Shown: positions 1 through 7,137 of the stretch, one piece after another
How positions within the stretch are numbered: the stretch's first letter is position 1
How the letters are laid out: each line of letters begins with the position of its first letter
Source: Candidatus Tumulicola scandinaviensis
GTDB taxonomy: Bacteria; Vulcanimicrobiota; Vulcanimicrobiia; Vulcanimicrobiales; Vulcanimicrobiaceae
Assembly (NCBI GenBank): GCA_003140835.1
Contig: PLLA01000001.1
Coordinates: forward strand, 1-35,870
Length of the DNA stretch: 35,870 nt
Direction of reading: 5' to 3'
Notes under the pieces: generated by a model
Seen by the model: the letters and a program-made list of their open reading frames with translations, nothing else
Databases searched by the model: none
Told to the model about the DNA's origin: nothing
Translations under genes and position numbers: made by a program

Positions 1-31
1 ACGCGTACTGAAAACTTCCGCGTTGAGGCGC

Positions 32-71
32 TCCTTCAAATGCGCGCCTTCGGCGCTCCGCTCAGGAGACA
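32..71 (+). repeat. Dispersed intergenic hairpin repeat, copy 1
   Basis: This is a copy of the repeat that recurs at six other places in the window (head TCCTTCGAC, core GCGCCTTCGGCGC, tail CTCAGGATGACA). Here the head is altered (TCCTTCAAAT) and the tail lacks one base (CAGGAGACA). The core folds as a GC-rich hairpin with a TTC loop. It lies just past the stop codon of the minus-strand glycosyltransferase gene, so it could end that transcript, although there is no T-run. Confidence 0.75.
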
Positions 72-78
72 ATGCGGG

Positions 79-1227
79 TCACGAAAATTTCAAACTCTTC
101 GGTTTCGGGGGGATTTCGGTGTAGGCCATCGGGCGGTCCCACCAGTCGTGGGCGCGGGCTCGAAGTTTGCTTTCACTCGGCTCCGGCGGCAACCCCAACT
201 CGAGGGCGGTTGCATAGACCGCCAGATACCGGTCGATCATGCGTTCGACGCTGAACTCGGCTTCGACGTGGATGCGGCACGCATGGCGATCGAGCGAGGT
301 GAGCCGCGGCACTTTCGCCACCGCATCGTCGACGCCGTCGCACAAGAAGCCAGTCACGCCGTCCACCACGATTTCCGGAATCGAGCCCATGCGCGCGCCG
401 AGGACCGGCGTGCCGCAGGCCATCGCTTCGATCATCGTCATGCCGAAGCGCTCCGGGCGCGTCGTCATGTGGACGAGCGCGAGCGCACCCGACAGCAACT
501 CGTTGCGTTGATCGCGCTCGACGGGGCCCAGAAACTGCACGCGGTCGCCGTCGATATGCGGCTGGATTTGCTCGAGAAAGTACGTCTTGTCTTGCGGAAT
601 GGCCGCCATCTTTAGGCGGACGCCGGCGCGCTTAGCAACCTCGATAGCCAGATGCGCCCCTTTCTCGGGATGGAAGCGCCCTAGAAACACCAGATACTCG
701 CCTGGTTTTTCTTCGAACGTGAACTCCTTGGGATCGACGCCGTTATACGTGGTCGCGAGGTAGTCCAGTCCCGGATCGCGATCCGAGTTTGAAATCGAGC
801 AGAAGAAGCTGCGCCAGGCGCACGCGTAGTACGCTGCCAGAATCTGCGGCGACGAAAAGCCGTGCACGGTGGTGAGCAGCGGGGGCGCCGTCGAACCGAG
901 CGCGTACGTCAGCGGCTTCCAGTCGAAGTTATTGTGAATCAGATCGAACTCGTGCGCGCGCCGGAATAACTCGCCGATATGCAGCGCGCCGAACACGTCG
1001 CCGGATAGCGCCGGATCCTCGTTGAGCCCCACTGAAATCACCGACGCGAGATTCCCCTCGAACTGCGAGTTGCCGGTGGCAAATAGCGTGACGTCCAGTC
1101 CGCGCCGGCGCATGCCGTCGGCGATGTCGAACGCGACCTGCTCCCACGGGCCGTAGCCGGCCGGCGGCGCCGGCCACGCGATCGAAGCCAGAACCGCGAG
1201 ACGCAGCCCAGCTAACGGGTGGTCCAC
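79..1227 (-). CDS. Family 4 (GT-B) glycosyltransferase
   Basis: A 382-aa cytosolic glycosyltransferase of the GT4/GT-B type that would transfer a sugar from an activated nucleotide donor; neither donor nor acceptor can be read from sequence. The N-terminal half (residues about 8-170) has the glycine-rich start of the first Rossmann domain and the acceptor-side HGFSS segment. The C-terminal half carries LVFLGRFHPEKG (donor domain entry) and ERFGMTMIEAMACGTPV, the EX7E element that binds the donor nucleotide sugar. The start is GTG, directly after the TAG stop of the upstream phosphoesterase, so it is the last gene of a three-gene operon. Length is typical of the family. A tail of about 35 residues rich in Pro and Lys follows the catalytic domain. 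Confidence 0.85.
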   Translation of the reverse strand: MDHPLAGLRLAVLASIAWPAPPAGYGPWEQVAFDIADGMRRRGLDVTLFATGNSQFEGNLASVISVGLNEDPALSGDVFGALHIGELFRRAHEFDLIHNNFDWKPLTYALGSTAPPLLTTVHGFSSPQILAAYYACAWRSFFCSISNSDRDPGLDYLATTYNGVDPKEFTFEEKPGEYLVFLGRFHPEKGAHLAIEVAKRAGVRLKMAAIPQDKTYFLEQIQPHIDGDRVQFLGPVERDQRNELLSGALALVHMTTRPERFGMTMIEAMACGTPVLGARMGSIPEIVVDGVTGFLCDGVDDAVAKVPRLTSLDRHACRIHVEAEFSVERMIDRYLAVYATALELGLPPEPSESKLRARAHDWWDRPMAYTEIPPKPKSLKFS

Positions 1228-1228
1228 G

Positions 1229-2593
1229 CTACTGGTCGGCGTCGACGAGGTGCGTGTCGTGAATACTACGCGCGAGATTCCACTGCGTTTTTCGAATCAG
1301 TTTCTGAAACGCTAAATACGTAAAACCCGGCACCGGCGTGGGCCGCGCGTAATCGAACATGTCGCTCAGGTCGTCACCGCCGAGATCGCGTTCGCCGAGG
1401 GTTCCGAGCGACCAGTTCTTTTCGATGAAGCGCACGATGGCGGTCGATTCGCGCTGCGTATGCGAGACGAACGGCATGAAGTTCGTTTTGCCGGCGACGT
1501 AATTCGAGCGCGCCCACGGCGAAACCACGACGATAGGAACGCGGAAACCGAAGCTGGTTCCGTTCGGCCCGGCCGGTGGCCGCACGTGATCGTACCACCC
1601 GCCGGTATCGTCCCAGGTGAGAATAATCGCCGTATCGCCGGAGTAGCGGCACGCCGTATTCGCCGACATCGCACTCTGTTGGACGGCCATGTAGATCGAG
1701 CCGACCCAGCCCGGTCCGGCGTTGCTGAGCGAACCCGCGTGATCCGAGGCCATCCAGGTCGGCGTCACGTACGACACTTGCGGCAACTGGCAATGTTCGA
1801 TGTCGCTCAGGACGTTCGACATCGGCGACACGACGTTGGTCTGCCAGTCGGGGCCATAGCGAATGTGGCGGATCGCGTCGTAGACGTTCACCCAAGAATC
1901 GGCCACCGCGTTATACGCGCCGGTGTAGTATTTCCACGACACGTGCGCGCGATCGAGCAGATCGCCGATGGTCGGATTGTCGAAGCACGGAAAAACGCCG
2001 GGCGTGACTTCGTTTTCACCTTGCCCGAACACTGGAACGGTCGTACCGGGCTTGGAATCGCAGCCCCACGTCAGCGGATCGGTCGGATCGTCGGCAGGTT
2101 GGCTTTGCGCGGTAACCAGGAACATATGGCCCGGGAACGTCGGCACTAAGCGCGGTGCGAAGTTGTTGTCGGCCAACGCATAACGCTGCGCCAGCAGATG
2201 GTAAATCGTCGTCTCGTAGGCCGGCACGTAGGCGAGTGGAAAGTTCGGCGGACCCGGCGGGAAGCCGGGATCGGGGTAGACCGGATCCTTCGCAAAGCCG
2301 TCCATCTTGCCGTTGTTCCACTCGGCCACCAGCGCTGCGTGCGTGTGGCGCGGATCGGCCGGGTATTCGAACGGGACCGCTTTGAGTGCGACGGTCTTTC
2401 CACCAACGCGCGCGACCCGCGTGACGTTCGCACCCGGATACGGGCTGCCGCCGGCGAGAATCGACGACGCAAAGAGATTGTCGGTCGTGCGATTTTCTTG
2501 AATCACCACGATCACGTGCGCGATCGGGCTGCCCGATACTGGATCCGCGCCGTTTATCGGCGCGGTAACGGCGGGCGGCGTCGACGGCGTCAT
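1229..2593 (-). CDS. Phosphoesterase of the acid phosphatase / phospholipase C family
   Basis: A 454-aa member of the phosphoesterase family PF04185 (phospholipase C and acid phosphatase AcpA relatives), which hydrolyses phosphate esters at a metal centre. The family entry motif appears as HVIVVIQENRTTDNLF (residues about 25-40). The late metal-binding region appears as TWDDTGGWYDHVRPP, followed by RVPIVVVSPWAR. Family members are normally exported, but no signal peptide is visible: the chain opens with a Pro/Thr/Ala-rich stretch and reaches the catalytic core within 25 residues. No upstream in-frame extension is available because the start overlaps the stop of the amidohydrolase gene by 4 nt (ATGA). 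Either the enzyme is cytosolic or export uses an unrecognised route. Confidence 0.85.
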   Translation of the reverse strand: MTPSTPPAVTAPINGADPVSGSPIAHVIVVIQENRTTDNLFASSILAGGSPYPGANVTRVARVGGKTVALKAVPFEYPADPRHTHAALVAEWNNGKMDGFAKDPVYPDPGFPPGPPNFPLAYVPAYETTIYHLLAQRYALADNNFAPRLVPTFPGHMFLVTAQSQPADDPTDPLTWGCDSKPGTTVPVFGQGENEVTPGVFPCFDNPTIGDLLDRAHVSWKYYTGAYNAVADSWVNVYDAIRHIRYGPDWQTNVVSPMSNVLSDIEHCQLPQVSYVTPTWMASDHAGSLSNAGPGWVGSIYMAVQQSAMSANTACRYSGDTAIILTWDDTGGWYDHVRPPAGPNGTSFGFRVPIVVVSPWARSNYVAGKTNFMPFVSHTQRESTAIVRFIEKNWSLGTLGERDLGGDDLSDMFDYARPTPVPGFTYLAFQKLIRKTQWNLARSIHDTHLVDADQ

Positions 2594-3741
2594 ACCACTC
2601 CTCCGGCTTTGATTACGGTCTTGACGTCTTGGAGCGCGCGAATGTCCTCACCGGCGTCGCGGTCGAGGAGAAGAAGATCGGCGGGCTCGCCGACGGAGAG
2701 CGTTCCGGAATGTAAGCCGATCAGTTCGGCGGCAACGGCGGTCGCGGCGTGCAGCGCCTGCTGCGGCGTCATGCCGAGCAGCGACCACATCAACTCGACT
2801 TCGAGGGGGTAGTTCTCGTGGTAGTTATAGGGCGTTCCGGCGTCGGAGCCGCCGGCGAAGCGCACGCCGCCATCGTACGCACGCCGCAGGTTCTTCAACA
2901 TCACGTCCTCGAGCCCGCGGGCCTTATCGACCACATACTGCGGTTGTTGACCGTCTTCAAGGTGCGCGAGGATGCAGGTCGGCGCGCTGAGCGTCGGCAC
3001 TAAGTACGTTCCGTGCTCCTTAAACAGCGCGATGGCTTCGTCATCGAGCAACGTGCCGTGCTCGACCGAGTCGACGCCGGCGCGCAGCGCGTTCTTGATG
3101 CCGAGGGTGCCGATCGCGTGCGCGGCCACTTTCAAGCCGTGACGGTGCGCTTCTTCGACGGCGCCGGCGAGTTCGTCGAGTGTGAGCTGCGCGTTGCCGG
3201 GGACGGCGCCTTTGGTCAGCACGCCGCCCGTGGCGATTAGTTTGATGCAGTCGGCGCCCGCCCAGAGTTGTTCGCGTACGGCTTTGCGCGCTTCCAAGGG
3301 CGAATCGACCATGCGGCCGATCGGCCACCCGTGGCCGCCGGTCATGCACAGCACGCTGCCGGCGCAGCGCATCCGCGGGCCGGGAATTTTGCCGGCTTCG
3401 ATGGCGTCGCGCACGCTTTGGGCGAAGCCGTTCGAGCATCCGACGTCGCGGATGGTCGTGACGCCGGCCTTCAGCGATTTAGCGGCATTGGCGGCGGCGT
3501 TGAGCAGCCGCTCGTTTGGCGGCGTGGTTTGGAACGCGCCCATCGTATCGGGCTCGCCGCTGGCTTCGAGATGTGCGTGGGCGTTTACCAGCCCGGGCGT
3601 GACGCACCTCGCTTCGAAATCGCGCGGACCGGTGGCCGCCTTCAACTCGGCGACTCGCCCGTTTTCGATCACGATATCGACGTTTTGCTTGGGTGGTTCT
3701 AGGGTTCCGTCGTAGAGGATTCCGGCTCGCACGATCGTCAT
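2590..3741 (-). CDS. Metal-dependent amidohydrolase (imidazolonepropionase/prolidase-like)
   Basis: A protein of about 383 aa of the amidohydrolase superfamily (PF01979), hydrolysing a C-N bond; many relatives act on Xaa-Pro dipeptides or cyclic amides, so the substrate is undefined. Metal-site elements in order: VNAHAHLE (HxH of strand 1), DCIKLIATGG (strand 4, with the Lys that is usually carbamylated), AAHAIGT and VEHGT (His ligands), and GGSDAGTP (Asp of strand 8). The ATG at 3741 is chosen because MTIVRAGILYDG is the usual beginning of the family's outer beta-sandwich. An ATG at 3777 would add 12 residues without family character. It is the first gene of the operon with the phosphoesterase (4-nt overlap) and the glycosyltransferase. 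Confidence 0.85.
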   Translation of the reverse strand: MTIVRAGILYDGTLEPPKQNVDIVIENGRVAELKAATGPRDFEARCVTPGLVNAHAHLEASGEPDTMGAFQTTPPNERLLNAAANAAKSLKAGVTTIRDVGCSNGFAQSVRDAIEAGKIPGPRMRCAGSVLCMTGGHGWPIGRMVDSPLEARKAVREQLWAGADCIKLIATGGVLTKGAVPGNAQLTLDELAGAVEEAHRHGLKVAAHAIGTLGIKNALRAGVDSVEHGTLLDDEAIALFKEHGTYLVPTLSAPTCILAHLEDGQQPQYVVDKARGLEDVMLKNLRRAYDGGVRFAGGSDAGTPYNYHENYPLEVELMWSLLGMTPQQALHAATAVAAELIGLHSGTLSVGEPADLLLLDRDAGEDIRALQDVKTVIKAGGVV

Positions 3742-3800
3742 GGGGCGCTCTATTCGTCCTGCAAACCAGGCGGCCATTTGCGTCGGATGGAAGAATGTCG

Positions 3801-3832
3801 TCCTTCGACTGCGGCGCTTCGCTGCGCGGCGC
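3801..3832 (+). repeat. Dispersed repeat, truncated copy 2 (head half only)
   Basis: Head half of the dispersed repeat: TCCTTCGACTGCGGCGC followed by a TTCGCTGC loop and GCGGCGCG. The CTCAGGATGACA tail is missing. It joins directly, and in frame, to the BNR-type coding fragment that follows, which marks it as a rearrangement junction. Confidence 0.65.
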
Positions 3833-3986
3833 GTTCGTTTCGAGCGATAACGGCAGCACCTGGTCGCGGCTCGACAAAGCGCTCATCGCCCACAGCTTCT
3901 GGGAGATCCGCTGGCTCAACGGCTATCTGTATCTCGCCTCCGACGGCCAAGGCATTTTGCGCTCGACCGCGCCGCTGCAACTCTAA
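3832..3986 (+). pseudogene. C-terminal fragment of a BNR / sialidase-like beta-propeller protein
   Basis: About 50 codons remain of what looks like the end of a BNR-repeat (VPS10/sialidase-like) propeller. The motif FVSSDNGSTWSRLD is an Asp-box blade (S-x-D-x-G-x-x-W), followed by a WLNGYLYLASDGQGILRS blade and the stop. No blades precede it: the frame runs directly into the half repeat at 3801-3832 and then into the amidohydrolase 5' region on the other strand. No plausible start codon with a ribosome binding site is present. A second partial repeat of opposite orientation begins 7 nt past its stop. The best reading is a gene remnant left by a repeat-associated deletion. The remainder of the gap (4016-4070) shows nothing recognisable. 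Confidence 0.6.
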
Positions 3987-3992
3987 GAGCGT

Positions 3993-4015
3993 TGTCATCC
4001 TGAGCGGAGGCGCCG
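3993..4015 (-). repeat. Dispersed repeat, truncated copy 3 (tail half only)
   Basis: Read on the minus strand this is the tail half of the repeat (CTCCGCTCAGGATGACA with a one-base insertion in the core). The GTCGAAGGA end is missing. Together with copy 2 it forms inverted partial copies on either side of the BNR fragment. Confidence 0.65.
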
Positions 4016-4070
4016 TTAGAAATCGGCGTGTTCGGGCTTGCGCTCAATCTCGCGGTTTATTGCCGGTCCG

Positions 4071-4406
4071 CTAAACGCGCGGACCCACGACTTCAAACGA
4101 AACGTCCGGCAACTGCGTTGCGGGCCATTCTTGCGCCCACCCCGGGCCGACGTCTTGCTGAACCGTGAGGCGGGTGAGTTTGTAGGTTCCGGGACTTGCG
4201 GCCGCCGGGATGTGTCCGCCCACGACGCATTTCCCTCGACCACCGTCGGGATGCCATGGCGCTTCGCGGGCTTGCAGAACAAAACGTAGGGCGCTCTCGT
4301 CGTTGACGGGGCCGGTAAACTCGGCCTGCACGAACTCCGTCGAGCCCAAATGAACGTCGGCGACAACGACCGTGAATGCTTCGCCAATCGCGAATTGCTT
4401 GGTCAT
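4071..4406 (-). CDS. Hypothetical 111-aa protein
   Basis: A small soluble protein of unknown function. It has no signal peptide and no membrane segment. The alternating pattern (AFTVVVADVHL, FVQAEFTG, YKLTRLTVQQDV, DVSFEVVG) predicts an all-beta immunoglobulin-like or C2-like sandwich. A single Cys lies in GKCVVGGHIP. The ATG at 4406 is preferred over an upstream GTG because the extra N-terminal residues are basic and irregular and would overlap the hairpin at 4432-4474. The gene appears monocistronic. The GC3 pattern and lack of frame breaks support it as real, but I do not recognise the family. Confidence 0.6.
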   Translation of the reverse strand: MTKQFAIGEAFTVVVADVHLGSTEFVQAEFTGPVNDESALRFVLQAREAPWHPDGGRGKCVVGGHIPAAASPGTYKLTRLTVQQDVGPGWAQEWPATQLPDVSFEVVGPRV

Positions 4407-4431
4407 ATTTCTTGCACGTCTGCATGTTAAA

Positions 4432-4474
4432 GGGCGCGAAACGAATTGACCATAAGCCGACTCGTTTCGCGCCC
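4432..4474 (-). other. Perfect 13-bp inverted repeat with 17-nt loop
   Basis: GGGCGCGAAACGA at 4432-4444 pairs exactly with TCGTTTCGCGCCC at 4462-4474. On the minus strand the stem is followed by TTTAAC, then the start of the 111-aa gene 26 nt further on. It may be a terminator for the secreted-protein gene upstream (stop at 4605) or a 5'-UTR structure or operator of the 111-aa gene. The loop is long and the T-run short for a classic terminator. The rest of 4475-4604 holds only an A/T-richer stretch with a GCGTTAACGC palindrome and no gene I can support. Confidence 0.5.
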
Positions 4475-4604
4475 ACACCAGGTTTAGCGGACCCAGGCCG
4501 TTTTTTGTTACGCCTGCGCTTTAAGCGTACTACTTTTAATGACTGCGCGTAAGGGCGTTAACGCGTTTAAGGCAAGAATTTCGCTTTTGGGCTCTTCGGG
4601 CAGT

Positions 4605-5120
4605 CTACTGGGCGCGGGTGCACGTGCCTGTGAGGTGCGCTTGATTCCCAGGCGGCGCGGCGAAGCGGCCGTTGTGCGTTTGGGCCTTCAGGTTCGCATA
4701 CGCATCGAAGACGCTGACTTTGGCGTCGGTTAGGCTACGATCCCAAGCATAGGCGGTGTAGGTGCCTCCGTCGGGCGACGTGGCCCAGCCGTACTTGCCC
4801 TTGGTGTCGAGTGCGGCTTGCCAATAGGATTGCGCTTTCGTATCGTACCCGTAGTATTGATCGCCCACGACGTCGCCCGCTGCAACGCGCGAGTGCAAAA
4901 CGTTGCGCGGCATAACGTCGTAGGTTTCGCTGAAGTAGACGGTTTGCGGTGAACGCCCTCGAAGCGCCGGCACTCGTACGGCGCAATCCCACGTTCCACC
5001 GACAAGGTGGTTAAAGGCGGACATTTCGCCCGTGAGTGGGCCGTCCGCAGCGGCCGCGGGGAGCGCCTGCCCAACGAGAACGAAGGCCGTGCATACAGCC
5101 TGCAGGGAAAGACGTTTCAT
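4605..5120 (-). CDS. Secreted hypothetical protein, lipocalin-like
   Basis: A 171-aa exported protein of unknown function. The N-terminus MKRLSLQAVCTAFVLVGQAL, ending PAAAA-DG, is a clear Sec signal peptide with cleavage after about residue 25, which fixes the ATG at 5120 as the start. The mature part begins with a helix then FNHLVGGTWDC, the G-x-W entry seen in small lipocalin-type barrels, and continues as about eight beta strands with aromatic residues (YYGYDTKAQSYWQAAL). Two Cys, in TWDCAV and near the C-terminus in TGTCTRAQ, could form a disulfide tying the barrel ends. It stands alone, divergent from the 83-aa gene. A ligand-binding role is only inference from the fold-like pattern. Confidence 0.65.
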   Translation of the reverse strand: MKRLSLQAVCTAFVLVGQALPAAAADGPLTGEMSAFNHLVGGTWDCAVRVPALRGRSPQTVYFSETYDVMPRNVLHSRVAAGDVVGDQYYGYDTKAQSYWQAALDTKGKYGWATSPDGGTYTAYAWDRSLTDAKVSVFDAYANLKAQTHNGRFAAPPGNQAHLTGTCTRAQ

Positions 5121-5316
5121 CCACACCCGGCTTAGCGCTTTGGCCACGTTCGGAACCCTCGGTGGGGCGCGGGATGGAGCCGGACACTCACGATTGGCGG
5201 GCGGCCGGTCGACCCCTTCCGGGAGAGTCCAGGTCTTTTAGGGTTCGAATAAAAAGCCCGATCCTGGCCACAGAAACGTCGACGCTGCGGAGAGCGGCGT
5301 TCGGGAGATCGCTGAG

Positions 5317-5568
5317 ATGAGTCTAGCCCTTGACGTAACCAAGATCGTCGCCGTACTACTGGCGGACGGCTGGCACCCGACGCTGCGCGATTCATTCAAA
5401 ATTGACGGCTACGAGTTTGTCGCCGACGCCGAAATCGTCCTAAGAGGCGGTCAATGCGAACGGGTGAGCTCCCTCGGCTTTACGTTCACCGAGGCCGGCA
5501 CCGATCGCGCCATCGAAATCAGCGGACCGCTGACGTCGGTTTTAGCCGTGAAATCGAGAAAGGGCTGA
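5317..5568 (+). CDS. Hypothetical 83-aa protein, cotranscribed with bluB
   Basis: A short cytosolic protein of unknown function, beginning MSLALDVTKIVAVLLADGWH and continuing with a predicted beta-meander (YEFVADAEIVLRGG, LGFTFTEAG, AIEISGPLTSVLAV). It has no signal peptide or membrane segment and one Cys. A GGAGATCG stretch before the ATG gives a weak Shine-Dalgarno. Its stop is one base before the TTG start of the BluB-type gene, so the two are probably translated together. I do not recognise the family. The 196-nt divergent region before it (5121-5316) should hold promoters for both directions, but I cannot define them and see no cobalamin riboswitch. Confidence 0.6.
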   Translation: MSLALDVTKIVAVLLADGWHPTLRDSFKIDGYEFVADAEIVLRGGQCERVSSLGFTFTEAGTDRAIEISGPLTSVLAVKSRKG

Positions 5569-5569
5569 T

Positions 5570-6235
5570 TTGCCCGATCGGGAGGGCGTCGTCGCGGCGG
5601 CTAAGCCTTCATTCGACGAAACGTTTCGCGCCAAACTCAACGAACTGTTCGCATGGCGGCGGGACGTGCGCGAGTTTCGCAAAGATCCCATCGGCGCGGC
5701 TGTCATCGAAGGGCTCGTGCGTACGGCCTCGCTCTCGCCCTCGGTAGGGTTCTCTCAACCCTGGCGGTTCGTGCGCGTCGACGACGCCGCCCGGCGCGCT
5801 GCCGTCATCGCATCCTTCGAACGAGCGAACGCCGACGCGTTGGGCGACTACTCCGGGGACGATGCGGCGCGTTACGCGAGTCTTAAACTCGCCGGCTTGC
5901 GCGAAGCGCCCGTGCATTTGGCAGTGTGTGCCGATACGCAAACGCACGTCGGTAAAGGCCTCGGGCGCCGCACCATGCCCGACATGCTGGTATACTCCGC
6001 AGCGATGGCGGTCTACACGTTCTGGCTCGCGGCGCGAGCCGAAGGCATCGGCGTCGGCTGGGTATCGATCCTCGATCCCGTCGAAGTGCACGACGCCCTC
6101 AGTCTGCCGCCGGAGTGGCAGCTCATAGCCTATCTTTGCGTGGGTTATCCGAACGACGCGTTCGCAACCCCCGAGTTGCAACGCGCCGGCTGGGAGTCGC
6201 GCGATCCACGCGCAACCGAAGTCTATAGGCGCTGA
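5570..6235 (+). CDS. bluB: 5,6-dimethylbenzimidazole synthase (BluB-type flavin destructase)
   Basis: A 221-aa nitroreductase-fold protein matching BluB, which fragments FMNH2 with O2 into 5,6-dimethylbenzimidazole, the lower ligand of cobalamin. Diagnostic segments are WRRDVREFRKDP (29-40, FMN phosphate site), SPSVGFSQPWRFVRV (56-70), GLGRRTMPDM (130-139), and AEGIGVGWVSILDP then YLCVGYP near the C-terminus. The SPSVG-SQPWRF and GVGWVSI blocks separate BluB from general nitroreductases. The start is TTG, with GAAAGGG about 7 nt upstream. No other cobalamin gene is in the window, so its product may feed a salvage or remote pathway. Its last 13 nt overlap, tail to tail, the end of the HMG-CoA lyase gene. 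Confidence 0.88.
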   Translation: MPDREGVVAAAKPSFDETFRAKLNELFAWRRDVREFRKDPIGAAVIEGLVRTASLSPSVGFSQPWRFVRVDDAARRAAVIASFERANADALGDYSGDDAARYASLKLAGLREAPVHLAVCADTQTHVGKGLGRRTMPDMLVYSAAMAVYTFWLAARAEGIGVGWVSILDPVEVHDALSLPPEWQLIAYLCVGYPNDAFATPELQRAGWESRDPRATEVYRR

Positions 6236-7137
6236 GTTGAGGCTTCCATGGCTTGGAAGGCTTTGCTCGTGAGGGCGTGGCCGAGGACGCCGGCGATGAA
6301 GCGCGAGGCGGCGCGCACTTTCGCGACGTCGACGCCGGTTTCGATACCCATCTGGTGCAGCATGTACAGCACGTCCTCGGTGCCGACGTTGCCGGTGGCG
6401 CCGGGCGCGTAGGGGCAGCCGCCCAATCCGCCGGCCGAGGAGTCGAACGAGCTGATGCCCTGCTGTAACGCGGCGTAGACATTTGCAAGCGCGGTGCCGC
6501 GCGTGTCGTGGAAGTGCATGGCGATGCGGTCGAGCGGAATCTTTTCGGCCAGCATCGAAACGAGCACCTCGACTTGACTCGGAACGCCGACGCCGATCGT
6601 GTCGCCGATCGACAACGAGTCGCAGCCCATCTCAATCAGCTTGACGCCGACGTCGACGACCGCGCGCGGCGTCACTTCATCGCCGAACGGCGACCCAAAT
6701 GCGGTCGAGACGTAACCGCGCACCCACATACCGTCGTTTTTAGCCGCGCGCACGACCTCGCGGAACGTTTCCAGCGATTCGTCGATCGTCATGTTGATGT
6801 TGCGCTTCGTGAAATGCTCCGAAGCTGCCGTAAACACTGCGACCGCATCGGCGCCGGCGTCTTTGGCGCGTTGGTAACCCTTCATGTTCGGCGTCAACAC
6901 GGGGTAGCGAACGCCGGGCGCCTTACGAATGCGTGCGAATACCTCGCCGGCGTCGGCCAGCTGCGGAATCGCCTTCGGGCTTACGAACGACGTCGCTTCG
7001 ATCCAGCCCAAGCCGGTTGCCGACAGCAGATCGATGTAGCGCACCTTGTCGCCGGCGGAGACGATTTCCGATTCGTTCTGGAGCCCGTCGCGGGCACCCA
7101 TTTCGAACAGCGTAACGCGTTTAGGAAGGCTCATCAT
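6223..7137 (-). CDS. liuE: Hydroxymethylglutaryl-CoA lyase
   Basis: A 304-aa TIM-barrel lyase cleaving HMG-CoA to acetoacetate and acetyl-CoA, the last step of leucine catabolism. Signatures: GARDGLQNE (residues 14-22, catalytic Arg16-Asp17), AMHFHDTRGTA (metal ligands His208 and His210), and the family signature GGLGGCPYAPGATGN with catalytic Cys241. The start at 7137 overlaps the stop of the biotin carboxylase gene as ATGA; a second ATG at 7134 is equally possible. Length matches bacterial HMG-CoA lyases of about 300 aa. An open frame continues upstream over the carboxylase gene, but that extension is a shadow rich in Arg. It is the third gene of the liuC-liuD-liuE set. Confidence 0.93.
   Translation of the reverse strand: MMSLPKRVTLFEMGARDGLQNESEIVSAGDKVRYIDLLSATGLGWIEATSFVSPKAIPQLADAGEVFARIRKAPGVRYPVLTPNMKGYQRAKDAGADAVAVFTAASEHFTKRNINMTIDESLETFREVVRAAKNDGMWVRGYVSTAFGSPFGDEVTPRAVVDVGVKLIEMGCDSLSIGDTIGVGVPSQVEVLVSMLAEKIPLDRIAMHFHDTRGTALANVYAALQQGISSFDSSAGGLGGCPYAPGATGNVGTEDVLYMLHQMGIETGVDVAKVRAASRFIAGVLGHALTSKAFQAMEASTQRL

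Noticed and set aside
5205..5275. GGTTCGAAT followed by CCTGGCCAC looks like a tRNA T-loop and CCA end
   Set aside because: No T-stem pairing around the TTCGAAT, no acceptor stem match and no D or anticodon arm upstream; only a weak CTTTT/AAAAG hairpin.
5121..5316. Possible cobalamin or other riboswitch before the bluB unit
   Set aside because: No B12-box or GCCACTG-type conserved core was found; the CCGGGAGAGTCC stretch resembles part of a glycine riboswitch, but the remaining conserved elements are absent.
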